From Verrucomicrobiota bacterium (lineage in GTDB: Bacteria > Verrucomicrobiota > Verrucomicrobiia > Chthoniobacterales > UBA10450): 52,815 nt of DNA. Of this stretch, positions 1 through 8,045 are shown piece after piece (the first letter of the stretch is position 1; each line of letters opens with the position of its first letter). The notes beneath the pieces were generated by a model, which saw nothing but the letters and a program-made list of their open reading frames with translations, searched no databases and had not been told where the DNA came from. The DNA is taken from assembly GCA_003219175.1 (NCBI GenBank), contig QHPU01000059.1, forward strand, positions 1 through 52,815, in the 5' to 3' direction. Made by a program: the position numbers and the translations under genes.

Positions 1-1
1 G

Positions 2-85
2 GAGCAACTGCTTTCCTTTGAGAAAATTTTGGTAACCGACGGCGGTCTGGCGAAGCTCGCGGAGAGAACGAACGGAGGCAAATGA
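2..85 (+). CDS. rplD: 50S ribosomal protein L4, C-terminal end (partial)
   Basis: The window opens inside a reading frame that gives 27 residues before TGA at 83-85. The tail (LLSFEKILVTDGGLAKLAE) resembles the C-terminus of ribosomal protein L4, where a 'KILVT..AL..LEE' pattern is usual. Its place directly before rplW fits the standard S10 operon order (rplC-rplD-rplW). The stop overlaps the rplW start (ATGA). Only the last part is visible, so identity rests mainly on context. Confidence 0.8.
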   Translation, partial: EQLLSFEKILVTDGGLAKLAERTNGGK

Positions 86-366
86 ACGAGCCCTTCGACA
101 TCATTGAAACCGCATCGCTCACGGAGAAGGCAACGCTCCTGAGCGAGAAACAGAACAAATACGTCTTCCGCGTTCGTCCACGCGCTAACAAGATTCAGAT
201 CAAACAGGCGATCGAGAAGCTTTTTCAGAAGAAGGTAGTGGACGTGAACACCTGCAATTACGCCGGAAAAAAGAAACGCGAACGTCGCGCCGATTTCGGC
301 CGCAAACCGCATTGGAAAAAGGCGATCGTGACGTTGCAGGAAGGGGAGAAGATCGACCTGGTATGA
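82..366 (+). CDS. rplW: 50S ribosomal protein L23
   Basis: L23 binds 23S rRNA near the exit of the peptide tunnel and is a docking site for trigger factor and SRP. The 94-residue product has the family length. It shows the hallmark '[23 protein letters not shown]' region followed by V.VNT and the basic [21 protein letters not shown] loop. ATG at 82 overlaps the rplD stop by four bases, implying coupled translation. A dispersed inverted repeat (375-458) separates it from rplB. Confidence 0.97.
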   Translation: MNEPFDIIETASLTEKATLLSEKQNKYVFRVRPRANKIQIKQAIEKLFQKKVVDVNTCNYAGKKKRERRADFGRKPHWKKAIVTLQEGEKIDLV

Positions 367-374
367 GCTATCCT

Positions 375-458
375 GTCATCCTGAGCGAAGTCGAAGGATC
401 CCTTGGCATTACCTTTACGGTAGCGTGGCGGGATTCCTCGGCTTCGCTCGGAATGACA
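375..458 (+). repeat. Dispersed inverted repeat (GTCATTCCGAGCGAAG family), copy 1
   Basis: The arms GTCATCCTGAGCGAAGTCGA at 375 and its near reverse complement ending in GCTTCGCTCGGAATGAC at 458 enclose an AT-richer core. The same arms recur at 5471-5573 and 31249-31380, and one half-copy lies at 39793-39843. This copy lies between rplW and rplB and would fold into a hairpin in the operon mRNA. It also extends the rplB frame upstream, giving a false early start at 425. Confidence 0.8.
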
Positions 459-466
459 ATGCACTT

Positions 467-1315
467 ATGGCGCTAAAGAATTACCGCCCACTTACCCCGA
501 CGCTGCGGTTCAAATCGCTGCCGGCTTTCGATGAAATTACAAAAGCGCGGCCGGCGAAGAGTTTGCTTGAACCGAAGAAGAAAACGGGCGGACGGAATCA
601 TTTCGGCCGGCTGACCTCGCGCCATATCGGCGGCGGTCACAAACACCATTATCGGAAGGTTGATTTCAAGAGGCGAAAGCGCGGAGTTGAAGCGGAGGTA
701 ATGGGAATTGAATATGATCCCAACCGCTCGGCGCGGATCGCTCTTATTAAGTACGGCGACGGCGAGCTCAGTTACATTCTCGCGCCAGATGGCTTGCGTG
801 TGGGCGCGCGAGTGATGGCAGGAACTGAAGCGGCGCCCGATGTGGGAAACGCGCTGCCCTTATCGGCCATTCCTCTGGGAACAAACATTCACAATATCGA
901 GCTGACGCCGGGACGAGGCGGCCAAATTGCCCGCAGCGCTGGTCAACAGGCGACGTTGAACAACCGCGAAGGCGGATACGGCTTGGTGAAAATGCCGTCC
1001 GGCGAAATTCGGCGCATCCACGAGACCTGTTACGCGACCATTGGTCAGGTCGGCAATGTCGATCACATGAACGTGTCGAGCGGCAAGGCGGGACGGACGC
1101 GCTGGCAGGGACGACGCCCGCATGTGCGCGGCATGGTGATGAACCCGATCGATCATCCAATGGGCGGCGGCCAGGGTAAATCAAAAGGCGGCGGCGGCCG
1201 GCATCACCCGGTGAGCCCGTGGGGGCAACTGGCGAAAGGATTTAAAACACGGACGAAACATAAGCCGAGTGATCGGTTCATTTTGGAAAGGAGACGGGCA
1301 AAGAAGAAGGTGTAG
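467..1315 (+). CDS. rplB: 50S ribosomal protein L2
   Basis: L2 is a primary 23S rRNA-binding protein at the peptidyl-transferase centre and subunit interface. From ATG 467 the product has 282 residues and begins [15 protein letters not shown], typical of the family. It contains [17 protein letters not shown] near residue 60 and the C-terminal '[27 protein letters not shown]'-type region (positions about 1139-1220) that carries the conserved His important for peptidyl transfer. The frame is open back to 425, but those 14 residues are translated dispersed repeat, so 467 is chosen. The TAG stop lies inside another repeat (1311-1369). Confidence 0.97.
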   Translation: MALKNYRPLTPTLRFKSLPAFDEITKARPAKSLLEPKKKTGGRNHFGRLTSRHIGGGHKHHYRKVDFKRRKRGVEAEVMGIEYDPNRSARIALIKYGDGELSYILAPDGLRVGARVMAGTEAAPDVGNALPLSAIPLGTNIHNIELTPGRGGQIARSAGQQATLNNREGGYGLVKMPSGEIRRIHETCYATIGQVGNVDHMNVSSGKAGRTRWQGRRPHVRGMVMNPIDHPMGGGQGKSKGGGGRHHPVSPWGQLAKGFKTRTKHKPSDRFILERRRAKKKV

Positions 1316-1369
1316 CCACGGCGCTCCGTCGCCGTGACGTCTATGCCCCGACAGAGCGGGGCAGCTACA
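1311..1369 (+). repeat. Dispersed TGTAG...CTACA palindromic element (rplB-rpsS gap)
   Basis: The element begins TGTAGCCACGGCG and ends GGGGCAGCTACA. Inside are two small palindromes, CACGGCG/CGCCGTG and GCCCCG/CGGGGC. The rplB stop codon TAG (1313-1315) is part of the element. Similar TGTAG-to-CTACA elements occur at 13686-13735, 39889-39949 and 47215-47292. Confidence 0.65.
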
Positions 1370-1381
1370 AATTTGACATTT

Positions 1382-1660
1382 ATGGCCAGATCATTGAAGA
1401 AAGGACCCTTCGTCGAATCGCATCTTCTGGAGAAGATCGATAAGATGAACAATTCGGGCGCGAAGAAACCGATCAAGACCTGGTCGCGGCGCTCGATGGT
1501 AACGCCGGATTTTGTCGGCCACACGTTTTTGGTTCACAACGGAAAGAATTTCCAATCTGTTTTCGTGACCGAAAACATGGTTGGTCACAAGCTCGGCGAA
1601 TTTTCGCCTACGCGCGTATTTAAGAAACACGGTTCGCACACGGCGAAAGTGACAAAGTAA
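1382..1660 (+). CDS. rpsS: 30S ribosomal protein S19
   Basis: S19 sits in the head of the small subunit with S13 and contacts tRNA at the A site. ATG 1382 gives 92 residues, the family length, starting [18 protein letters not shown]. It then shows the conserved [24 protein letters not shown] and the C-terminal '[15 protein letters not shown]' block. The frame is open upstream to 1334 across a repeat element, so the later start is preferred. It is followed after one base by an unusual non-ribosomal gene instead of rplV. Confidence 0.97.
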   Translation: MARSLKKGPFVESHLLEKIDKMNNSGAKKPIKTWSRRSMVTPDFVGHTFLVHNGKNFQSVFVTENMVGHKLGEFSPTRVFKKHGSHTAKVTK

Positions 1661-1703
1661 GTTGAATTTGCGATTAGCGATTTGCGGGTTGCGATTGCCA
1701 AAA

Positions 1704-2540
1704 ATGGCGGTCGCAATGTCGCACATCGCAATGGTAGGAACGTTGGTTAGCTACGGCGCCGACGCAGGGAAAGATAGTTCTTTGACAGATTCTAAGAATG
1801 AGAAAAGGGCCACGGTAATGGCAAGCACGCCTGTACCATCGGCGAGCCCGCAATTGTCCGTCTCGCCTTCGGAAGTGACGGAATTGCTTTCCCAGAAAGA
1901 AGAATTGCGCCGGCAGTTGTCGCTGAGCCAACAAACGGTGCAGACGCTGACGAGTAGTCTGGCCGAATCGAACGCCGAAGCGGAATTGTTTCGGCGAAAA
2001 TTCGCCGATCTTGAATTGCGGATGGAAGCGCTCGGACTGGCTTCAGCAAGCAAAGACCGCGCGAAACTGGAGCAACGGTTGCTGACCGCTGTCAGCGATT
2101 TGCAGCTGGCGCAGAAGGAACGCGACCAATACCGCGATCAAATGATGCAGTTTTCAGAAGCGATGTTGCGCTATCTGAAAACGGCAGAAGGCGGCGATGC
2201 GCAGGCGCGAATGGATGTGGAAGCGCAATTGCGCTCGATGAACGCGCTAGTCGATAAATCGAGTAAGACGCAGTCGATGACCGGATCGCTGCTCGATGGC
2301 AGTGTCATTGGACTGAAGGAAGAATGGTCGTTTGTGGTTGGTAACTTTGGCGCACGCGAAGGTGTGAAAATTGGAATGCCCCTGCGAGTGAAGCGCGGAG
2401 ATGAGGTGGTGGCGAGGCTGCGGGTGGTGGATGTGCGTGAGCGGATTTGCGGCGCCATCATTCAGGAATCTGGAAAGGAGAAAATTAAGGTGGGAGATCG
2501 ACTCGAAGTCGATGCCCGGCCGGATGTGGGTTTAAAGTAA
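1704..2540 (+). CDS. Coiled-coil protein of unknown function inserted in the S10 operon
   Basis: Not a recognised ribosomal protein. The frame is open from 1662. The first 14 codons (1662-1703) are low-complexity GCGATT-rich DNA, so ATG 1704 (MAVAMSHIAMVG) or a later ATG is more likely. No strong ribosome-binding site decides this. A weakly hydrophobic N-terminus (possible export or anchor) is followed by a Ser/Pro/Thr-rich stretch. A long heptad-rich coiled coil then runs from about residue 55 to 190 (repeated E/L/Q/R). The C-terminal domain of about 75 residues is beta-rich, with 'VVGNFGAREGVKIGMPLRVKRGDEVVARLRVVDV' character, reminiscent of the small barrel folds of MreC- or FlgT-like proteins. 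That likeness is only by pattern. It lies on the same strand between rpsS and rplV, so it is presumably co-transcribed with ribosomal genes. Confidence 0.75.
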   Translation: MAVAMSHIAMVGTLVSYGADAGKDSSLTDSKNEKRATVMASTPVPSASPQLSVSPSEVTELLSQKEELRRQLSLSQQTVQTLTSSLAESNAEAELFRRKFADLELRMEALGLASASKDRAKLEQRLLTAVSDLQLAQKERDQYRDQMMQFSEAMLRYLKTAEGGDAQARMDVEAQLRSMNALVDKSSKTQSMTGSLLDGSVIGLKEEWSFVVGNFGAREGVKIGMPLRVKRGDEVVARLRVVDVRERICGAIIQESGKEKIKVGDRLEVDARPDVGLK

Positions 2541-2543
2541 AAT

Positions 2544-2622
2544 GGTTGAAAGCGTTAAAGAGTTGAAGGGTTGAAGCAGAAAAGTGAACGCCGCTTTAAC
2601 GCTGTAACCCTTCAACGCTTGA
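2544..2622 (+). repeat. Octamer-periodic inverted repeat upstream of rplV
   Basis: The left arm is built of degenerate 8-base units of GGTTGAAG/CGTTAAAG type. The right arm carries the complementary CTTTAACG / CTGTAACC / CTTCAACG units. The two arms can pair into a long imperfect hairpin ending ten bases before the rplV ATG. The same construction precedes hutI (38368-38512). Confidence 0.7.
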
Positions 2623-2631
2623 TCGAACACG

Positions 2632-3105
2632 ATGGAAGTACGAGCGACATATAAGTACGCGAAGATTTCGCCGTTTAAGGCGCGCGAAATCACCCGCGAG
2701 ATTCAGGGTCTGCCGGTTTCGGCAGCGCTCGATATCGTTGCGTACAGCCCAAAGAAAGCGGCTACGCTGGTGAACAAGACCTTGAAGAGCGCGGTGGCGA
2801 ACGCCGAGAATAACGCTAATCTCAAAGTAGATGGGTTGGTGGTGAAGGAAGCCATCGTTGGCGAAGGGCCAACGATGAAACGGATGATGGCGCGGGCGCG
2901 CGGGAGCGGCAGCCGGATTTTGAAACGCAGCAGCCACATTCGCATCGTGTTGACGGACGAAATTAAGATTGAAACGCGCGAGACGCGGAAAGCGGAACAA
3001 AAAGCGGCGAGGAAAAAGGCTGCCGAGGGGAAAGCCGAAGGTGGGGTGGCCAAGGCAAAAGCGGAAAAACCGGCGAAGCGGCCGAAAAAGGAGAAAAAGG
3101 GATGA
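2632..3105 (+). CDS. rplV: 50S ribosomal protein L22, with long basic C-terminal tail
   Basis: L22 lines the peptide exit tunnel. Residues 1-112 match the family: N-terminal YKYAKISPFKAREITREIQG, then 'AANAENN..L.VD.LVV.EA.V.EGPT.KR..ARARG....ILKRSSHI.IVL'. The protein has 157 residues against about 110 in the family. The last 45 are almost only Lys, Ala, Glu and Gly. Such tails occur in several GC-rich phyla and are presumably disordered and rRNA-binding. Next is rpsC after a 27-base gap. Confidence 0.96.
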   Translation: MEVRATYKYAKISPFKAREITREIQGLPVSAALDIVAYSPKKAATLVNKTLKSAVANAENNANLKVDGLVVKEAIVGEGPTMKRMMARARGSGSRILKRSSHIRIVLTDEIKIETRETRKAEQKAARKKAAEGKAEGGVAKAKAEKPAKRPKKEKKG

Positions 3106-3132
3106 CGGAGTTGCGACGACGAGAGGTTTGTT

Positions 3133-3831
3133 ATGGGTCAGAAAGTTAATCCAATTGGATTCCGGTTGGGCGTGAACCGCGACTGGCGGTCGCGCTGGTA
3201 TGCGTCTCCACAGGAGATGCCGGAATTTTTGCACAGTGACATTCAGATTCGCGATTATGTGAAGAAGAAGCTGCAATTCGCGGCCGTTTCGAAAGTCGTG
3301 ATCGAGCGGGCGTGGAATTCGATTCGCGTCACCATTTTTACGGCACGTCCCGGCATTGTTATCGGACGCAAGGGTGCCGAGATCGAGAAAATGACCGAAG
3401 AAATCTCGAAGATGGCGCAGGGGAAACAGATCAAGATCGATATCCAGGAGATCAAGACTCCTGAGTTGGATGCGCAGTTGGTCGCGGAAAACGTGGCGCT
3501 GCAAATCGAACGGCGTATCGCGTATCGGCGGGCGATGAAAAAAGCGGTACAAACGGCGATGGATTTCGGCGCGCTCGGAATTCGTCTACGGAGTTCGGGT
3601 CGATTGAATGGCGCGGAAATTTCGCGTTCCGAATGGTATCGCGAAGGCAAGGTGCCCCTGCATACCCTGCGCACCGGGATCGATTACGGATTTTCGGAAG
3701 CCAACACCGTTTACGGCAAGATCGGAGTCAAGTGTTGGATTTGTAAGAAGGAAGAGGTGCCTGAGCAAACGCAGGCCCAGGCCGCGCCGCCGCCACCATC
3801 TCCGAAAGAAGCCGAGCCGGCTGAACTCTAG
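3133..3831 (+). CDS. rpsC: 30S ribosomal protein S3
   Basis: S3 lies at the mRNA entry channel and has helicase-assisting activity. The product starts [18 protein letters not shown], typical of bacterial S3. It carries the type II KH domain with the GxxG-type loop [10 protein letters not shown] around residues 76-85. The C-terminal domain contains '[37 protein letters not shown]...A.T.YG.IGVKCWI'. At 232 residues it is of family length, with a short Pro/Ala-rich tail. The start is preceded by a purine-rich GACGAGAGG. Confidence 0.97.
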   Translation: MGQKVNPIGFRLGVNRDWRSRWYASPQEMPEFLHSDIQIRDYVKKKLQFAAVSKVVIERAWNSIRVTIFTARPGIVIGRKGAEIEKMTEEISKMAQGKQIKIDIQEIKTPELDAQLVAENVALQIERRIAYRRAMKKAVQTAMDFGALGIRLRSSGRLNGAEISRSEWYREGKVPLHTLRTGIDYGFSEANTVYGKIGVKCWICKKEEVPEQTQAQAAPPPPSPKEAEPAEL

Positions 3832-3842
3832 GGAGATTTGTT

Positions 3843-4265
3843 ATGCCGTTGATGCCTAAACGGGTGAAGTATCGCAAGTCCCAGCGGGGAAGTCGCAAGG
3901 GAACGGCTTCGCGCAATTTGCGAATTGATTTCGGCGAGTTTGGTCTGCAAACGCTCGAGCGCGCCTGGATCACGAACACCCAGATCGAAGCCGCCCGCGT
4001 CGCGTTAACCCGCAACATGAAACGCAAAGGCAAACTCTGGATTCGCATTTTTCCCGACAAATCGGTCACGGCGCGTCCGCCGGAAACGCGAATGGGTAAA
4101 GGTAAGGGCCAGCCGGAATTTTGGGTGGCAACGGTCCGGCCGGGGAATATTTTGTTTGAGCTCGATGGCGTGCCGGAGTCAGTCGCGCGCGAGTCGTTGC
4201 GTCTTGCTGCCGACAAGCTGCCGGTGCGTACGAAATTTTTGAGCCGTCATCATGTTGCTGCGTAA
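3843..4265 (+). CDS. rplP: 50S ribosomal protein L16
   Basis: L16 organises the A-site tRNA-binding region of the large subunit. The 140-residue product starts [16 protein letters not shown]. It shows '[57 protein letters not shown]' and ends in the '[14 protein letters not shown]' block. The GGGAGATTTGTT before the ATG gives a plausible ribosome-binding site 11 bases after the rpsC stop. Confidence 0.97.
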   Translation: MPLMPKRVKYRKSQRGSRKGTASRNLRIDFGEFGLQTLERAWITNTQIEAARVALTRNMKRKGKLWIRIFPDKSVTARPPETRMGKGKGQPEFWVATVRPGNILFELDGVPESVARESLRLAADKLPVRTKFLSRHHVAA

Positions 4266-4277
4266 TCGGAGACAACC

Positions 4278-4475
4278 ATGAAAATCAAAGAAATTGTTGA
4301 GATGAGCACGGACGAGCTTTTGACGAAGAAACGCGACCTGCGGCAGGAGAGTTTGCATCTACGCCTGCAACAGCAGAGCGGACAACTTGAGCAACCGAGC
4401 CGACTGCGCTTACTCCGACGCGACGTCGCCCGGATTGAGACGGTGCTGTCGAAGCGGGCAAAGGAGGCGAAGTAA
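4278..4475 (+). CDS. rpmC: 50S ribosomal protein L29
   Basis: L29 is a small two-helix protein next to L23 at the tunnel exit. The 65-residue product begins MKIKEIVEMSTDELLTKKRDLRQE and continues 'SLHLRLQQQSGQLEQPSRLRLLRRDVARIETVLSKR', the expected 'lRfQ..tGqLenp.rir..rrdIARi.T' pattern. It sits between rplP and rpsQ as usual, starting 12 bases after the rplP stop. Confidence 0.96.
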   Translation: MKIKEIVEMSTDELLTKKRDLRQESLHLRLQQQSGQLEQPSRLRLLRRDVARIETVLSKRAKEAK

Positions 4476-4478
4476 TTT

Positions 4479-4802
4479 ATGGCCGAAGAACCAAGCGCAA
4501 TGCCACCGCCGCTACCGACCGAGGCGCGAGTGTCCGCTGTCCCTCCGTCCAAATCGCAACGCGGTTCGCGCAAGACGCGTGTGGGCGAGGTGATTTCGAG
4601 CTCGATGAACAAGACGATCGTCGTTTGTAGCGTTACCCGCGTGCCGCACCCGAAGTTCGGCAAGATCGTGAAGCAGCAAAAGAAATTTTACGCGCACGAC
4701 GAAGAGAACCAGGCGAAGAACGGCGACACGGTTCGTATTATGGAAACGCGACCGCTCAGCAAGTTGAAGCGATGGCGCCTGGTCGAGATCGTCAACAAAT
4801 AA
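4479..4802 (+). CDS. rpsQ: 30S ribosomal protein S17, with N-terminal extension
   Basis: S17 is an OB-fold protein that nucleates assembly of the small subunit. The core begins about residue 30 with [25 protein letters not shown]. It continues with '[38 protein letters not shown]', which is diagnostic. The 107 residues exceed the usual 80-90 because of a Pro/Ala-rich N-terminal extension of about 27 residues. No internal ATG lies at the core start (the only one is at Met8), so the extension is probably real. It is three bases from rpmC. Confidence 0.95.
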   Translation: MAEEPSAMPPPLPTEARVSAVPPSKSQRGSRKTRVGEVISSSMNKTIVVCSVTRVPHPKFGKIVKQQKKFYAHDEENQAKNGDTVRIMETRPLSKLKRWRLVEIVNK

Positions 4803-4806
4803 ATTT

Positions 4807-5172
4807 ATGGTCCAGATTCGTTCCCGACTCGATGTGGCTGACAACACCGGCGCGCGCATGGCGACGATGATCGGGGTCATCGGAAAGGCCACACTCTACG
4901 CGCGGATAGGGGATGTAATCACAGCGAACGTCAAGGAAGCCAGCGCGACTGGGACAGTAAAGAAAGGTGAAGTTGTGCGCGCGGTTATTGTTCGCACCAA
5001 ACAACCCGTGAAACGCGATGACGGTTCGCTGTTGCGATTCGATAACAATGCCATTGTCATTATCGACAAAGATTTGAATCCGCGCGGAACGCGCATTTTT
5101 GGGCCGGTGGCGCGGGAGCTGAGAGAGAAGAACTTTATGAAGATCGTCTCCCTTGCGCCGGAGGTGCTGTGA
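4807..5172 (+). CDS. rplN: 50S ribosomal protein L14
   Basis: L14 forms intersubunit bridges and is the docking site of the silencing factor RsfS, which is also encoded in this window at 47333-47728. The 121-residue product contains '[24 protein letters not shown]', '[11 protein letters not shown]', '[14 protein letters not shown]' and the C-terminal '[26 protein letters not shown]', all canonical. The TGA at 5170-5172 overlaps the rplX ATG by one base. Confidence 0.97.
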   Translation: MVQIRSRLDVADNTGARMATMIGVIGKATLYARIGDVITANVKEASATGTVKKGEVVRAVIVRTKQPVKRDDGSLLRFDNNAIVIIDKDLNPRGTRIFGPVARELREKNFMKIVSLAPEVL

Positions 5173-5471
5173 TGAACCGCATCAAGTTTCACGTTAAAAA
5201 AGGCGATAACGTTGAAGTAATCTCGGGAAACTTCCGTGGTTCGAGTGGGAAGATTCTTCAAGTGTTACCGAAGAAGCAACGGGTGCTGATTGAAGGCGTA
5301 CGTATTATTAAGAAGCACCTGCGGAAGTCGCAGGATAACCCGAGCGGAAAGATCGCGGAACGGGAGGGGCCGATCCATATTTCCAACGTGCGATTGATCG
5401 AGAAAACGGAAAAGAAAGAAAAAACCGCGAAGAAGGAGACGAAGGCGAAGAAAGAGAAAACGAAAAGTTAG
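5172..5471 (+). CDS. rplX: 50S ribosomal protein L24
   Basis: L24 is an early assembly initiator near the 5' end of 23S rRNA. ATG 5172 gives 99 residues starting [23 protein letters not shown], the KOW motif, then 'GKILQVLPKKQRVLIEGVRIIKKHLRKSQDNP.G.I.EREGPIHISNV'. The expected zinc or basic C-terminus is replaced by a Lys/Glu-rich tail. A GTG at 5169 is a possible but less likely start. A dispersed repeat follows directly after the stop. Confidence 0.96.
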   Translation: MNRIKFHVKKGDNVEVISGNFRGSSGKILQVLPKKQRVLIEGVRIIKKHLRKSQDNPSGKIAEREGPIHISNVRLIEKTEKKEKTAKKETKAKKEKTKS

Positions 5472-5573
5472 TCATTCCGAGCGAAAATGCCGGTCCGGCT
5501 CGGACCGAGGGATTCCGAGAAGTTATATCAAAGGATTTCGCGACGGGATTCCTCGATTTCGCTCAGAATGACA
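5471..5573 (+). repeat. Dispersed inverted repeat (GTCATTCCGAGCGAAG family), copy 2
   Basis: The outer arms GTCATTCCGAGCGA (5471) and TTTCGCTCAGAATGAC (to 5572) are near reverse complements. The inside contains GATTTCGCGACGGGATTCC, almost the same core as in copy 3 at 31249-31380. It fills the rplX-rplE junction and begins in the TAG stop region of rplX. Confidence 0.8.
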
Positions 5574-5584
5574 CAGATCCGGAA

Positions 5585-6157
5585 ATGGAAAACGAATTTT
5601 ACAGAGACTACAAAGAACGAGTCGTACCGGCGCTACAACAGCAGCACGGTTATAAAAATATTCACCAGGTGCCGAAGGTCGACAAAGTGGTTATAAACAC
5701 GTCCGTCGGCTCGCAATCGGATGTGAAGCAGGCACTCGATGATGCCAAGACGGAACTAGCGCTCATTAGCGGTCAGCACGCGGCCGAGACCCGGTCGAAG
5801 AAGAGCATTTCGAATTTCAAGTTGCGCAAGGACCAGGCGATTGGCGCCAAGGTTACATTGCGCGGCGAGCGAATGTATGAATTTCTGGAGCGTCTGATCA
5901 AGGCCGCGCTGCCACGTATTCGTGATTTTCGTGGGGTTTCGCCGCGCGGATTCGACGGTCATGGAAATTATACTTTGGGCGTGTCCGACCAGTCGATTTT
6001 TCCCGAGGTCGAGCTCGATAAAATCAAGCGCAACATCGGTTTTGATGTTACTATCGTGACCACTGCTCGCACGAACGCGGAAGCCAAATCGCTGCTCAGC
6101 GAAATGGGGATGCCGTTCAGCGACCGCGCCAGAAGGTCGGCCGCGCAAGCTGCTTAA
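5585..6157 (+). CDS. rplE: 50S ribosomal protein L5
   Basis: L5 binds 5S rRNA and contacts P-site tRNA. The 190-residue product begins MENEFYRDYKERVVPALQQQHGYKNIHQVPKVDKVVINTSVG. It contains 'KSISNFKLRKDQAIGAKVTLRGERMYEFLERLIKAALPRIRDFRGVSPRGFDGHGNYTLGV.DQ.IFPE' and 'ITIVTTA.T..EAK.LL.EMGMPF'. It is followed by rpsH after seven bases. The usual intervening rpsN (S14) is absent. Confidence 0.97.
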   Translation: MENEFYRDYKERVVPALQQQHGYKNIHQVPKVDKVVINTSVGSQSDVKQALDDAKTELALISGQHAAETRSKKSISNFKLRKDQAIGAKVTLRGERMYEFLERLIKAALPRIRDFRGVSPRGFDGHGNYTLGVSDQSIFPEVELDKIKRNIGFDVTIVTTARTNAEAKSLLSEMGMPFSDRARRSAAQAA

Positions 6158-6164
6158 TTATTAG

Positions 6165-6563
6165 ATGAGTACCGTAACCGATCCGATTGCAGATTTGCTG
6201 GCTCGCGTGCGCAACGGCGCGCAGGCGCAGAAGCCCGAGCTGTTTGTGCCGTACTCCAAGATCAAGGCAGAGATAGCAAGGATTTTGAAGGAAGAAGGCT
6301 ACATCACCGATTACGAACTGGATCGGACGGCAGCGCATCCGCGGATCAAGATTAGGAACAAGCTGGTCAATCGGTCGTGTGCCATCACAGGATTAAAACG
6401 GGTGAGCCGGCCCGGACTGCGCCGATATGTCGGTGCGGATGAAATTCCGCGTGTCCTAGGTGGAATGGGAATCGCGATTCTCTCGACGCCGCGGGGCGTA
6501 TTATCGGGTCGGGAAGCAAAAAAACAAAACGTCGGCGGAGAATTGCTGGCTTACGTTTGGTGA
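6165..6563 (+). CDS. rpsH: 30S ribosomal protein S8
   Basis: S8 binds helix 21 of 16S rRNA and in many bacteria represses the spc operon. The 132-residue product starts MSTVTDPIADLLARVRNGAQA. It shows 'KIKAEIARILKEEGYI' and the C-terminal 'ISTPRG.LSGREAKKQNVGGELLAYVW' block with the conserved S-T-P-R-G rRNA-binding loop. It starts seven bases after rplE. Confidence 0.97.
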   Translation: MSTVTDPIADLLARVRNGAQAQKPELFVPYSKIKAEIARILKEEGYITDYELDRTAAHPRIKIRNKLVNRSCAITGLKRVSRPGLRRYVGADEIPRVLGGMGIAILSTPRGVLSGREAKKQNVGGELLAYVW

Positions 6564-6585
6564 TGTTTAACTATTTTTGACTGTT

Positions 6586-7125
6586 ATGTCGCGAATTGGA
6601 AACAAAACCATAGCCCTGCCGGAAAAAGTAAAGGTGAACGTCGGTAACGATGGCGCGATCGCGGTCGAGGGCCCAAAAGGCAAACTAAATTGGAAGTTGC
6701 CACGCGAGATTTCGGCCAAGGTCGAGAACAATCACGTCTCGCTGGCGCGAGGGGCGGAAACGCGAAGCGTGAAAGCGTTGCACGGCCTTTCGCGCGCTCT
6801 GATCAACAACATGGTGTACGGGGTGAGTCAAGGCTTTAGCAAGGATTTGGAAATTGAAGGCGTCGGATTCAAAGCCGCGGTGCAGGGCCAAAAGCTGAAT
6901 CTATCCCTCGGATTCTCGCACCCAATTTTGTTTCCCATCCCAAAAGATATCAAAATCACGGTGACCGAGAATACGAAGCTAACGATTAGTGGGGTCGACA
7001 AGAAATTGGTCGGTCAGGTTGCGGCGGATATTCGCAGATATTATCCGCCCGAGCCGTACAAGGGCAAAGGCGTGCGATACGCGGGCGAGCAGATTCGCCG
7101 CAAGGAAGGCAAGACGGTGCAGTAA
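6586..7125 (+). CDS. rplF: 50S ribosomal protein L6
   Basis: L6 binds near the sarcin-ricin loop. ATG 6586 gives 179 residues starting [17 protein letters not shown], the normal start. A TTG nine bases earlier is in frame but unlikely. The two L6 repeats are visible: '[13 protein letters not shown]' with '[34 protein letters not shown]', then 'GFSHPI.FPIP' and '[42 protein letters not shown]'. Confidence 0.97.
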   Translation: MSRIGNKTIALPEKVKVNVGNDGAIAVEGPKGKLNWKLPREISAKVENNHVSLARGAETRSVKALHGLSRALINNMVYGVSQGFSKDLEIEGVGFKAAVQGQKLNLSLGFSHPILFPIPKDIKITVTENTKLTISGVDKKLVGQVAADIRRYYPPEPYKGKGVRYAGEQIRRKEGKTVQ

Positions 7126-7126
7126 G

Positions 7127-7486
7127 ATGGCGACGAATCGGAAGGCAGCGCGGCAGCGCATTCATACCCGCATCCGGAAGAAAGTAAGCGGAACCGCAGA
7201 ACGTCCGCGACTCGCCGTCCATTTTTCCGGGCGCCATGTTTACGCGCAGGTCATCGATGACGAGGCCGGTAAAACCTTGGCGGCGGTTTCGACATTGCAA
7301 AAAGATTTGGCTGGCAAAAAAGCGGCCGCGAATCGGGAATCGGCAGAACGCGTTGGGAAGGCGATCGCGGAGAAGCTGCTGACAAAGAAGGTGGAGAACG
7401 TGGTGTTTGATCGCGGCGGTTACATATTCCACGGCAAGGTGAAAGCGCTCGCAGATGCCGCGCGTGAAGGCGGATTGAAATTTTAA
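7127..7486 (+). CDS. rplR: 50S ribosomal protein L18
   Basis: L18 binds 5S rRNA with L5. ATG 7127, one base after the rplF stop, gives 119 residues of family length. It has a basic N-terminus ([41 protein letters not shown]) and the C-terminal '[40 protein letters not shown]'. The frame is open upstream inside rplF, but only this start fits the family. Confidence 0.97.
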   Translation: MATNRKAARQRIHTRIRKKVSGTAERPRLAVHFSGRHVYAQVIDDEAGKTLAAVSTLQKDLAGKKAAANRESAERVGKAIAEKLLTKKVENVVFDRGGYIFHGKVKALADAAREGGLKF

Positions 7487-7487
7487 A

Positions 7488-8045
7488 ATGCCTGCACCGA
7501 ACCCAGGAAGACGATTTGATCGCGGTACCGATAGGACGCCCGCCGCAAAAGGTGATACCACCGAGAAAGTGGTTTTCATCAACCGCTGCGCCAAGGTGGT
7601 GAAAGGCGGACGCCGTTTCAGCTTCAGTGCGTTGATTGTGGCAGGCGACCATGATGGAAAAGTTGGTGTCGGTTTTGGCAAGGCGAACGAAGTGGCGGAA
7701 GCGATTCGCAAGGCGTCCGAAGCGGCGCGTAAATCAATGGAGAAAGTTTCGCTGCACGAGAACACCATTCCGCATGAGACGATCGGGGAATTCGGTGGCG
7801 GCCGGGTTTTGTTGCGGCCGGCCTCGCCGGGGACTGGCGTCATCGCCGGTGGCGGTGTGCGCGCGGTCGTAGAGGCCGCGGGGATTCGCGACGTCCTGGC
7901 GAAATCGCTTGGTTCAAGCAATCATGCCAACGTCGTTAAAGCGACCATCCAGGCGCTGCGAAATTTGCGTCGTCGCGATGAAATTTTGAAAGTGCGCGGG
8001 ATTCGCCCGCGTGCGACCGCGCCAGCCGACGGAGGGCAGGCCTAG
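7488..8045 (+). CDS. rpsE: 30S ribosomal protein S5
   Basis: S5 shapes the decoding site and mRNA entry. The product has 185 residues. The double-stranded-RNA-like N-domain begins '[51 protein letters not shown]'. The C-domain is '[51 protein letters not shown]', both canonical. The usual next gene rpmD (L30) is absent, and rplO follows with a one-base overlap. Confidence 0.97.
   Translation: MPAPNPGRRFDRGTDRTPAAKGDTTEKVVFINRCAKVVKGGRRFSFSALIVAGDHDGKVGVGFGKANEVAEAIRKASEAARKSMEKVSLHENTIPHETIGEFGGGRVLLRPASPGTGVIAGGGVRAVVEAAGIRDVLAKSLGSSNHANVVKATIQALRNLRRRDEILKVRGIRPRATAPADGGQA

Noticed and set aside
2596-3552. Long - strand open frame (318 codons) opposite rplV and rpsC
   Set aside because: It lies entirely antisense to two certain ribosomal genes and its Arg/His/Phe-rich translation is what GC-rich shadow frames give.
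6986-7921. Long - strand open frame opposite rplF-rplR-rpsE
   Set aside because: Antisense to three certain ribosomal genes; no recognisable domain and shadow-like composition.
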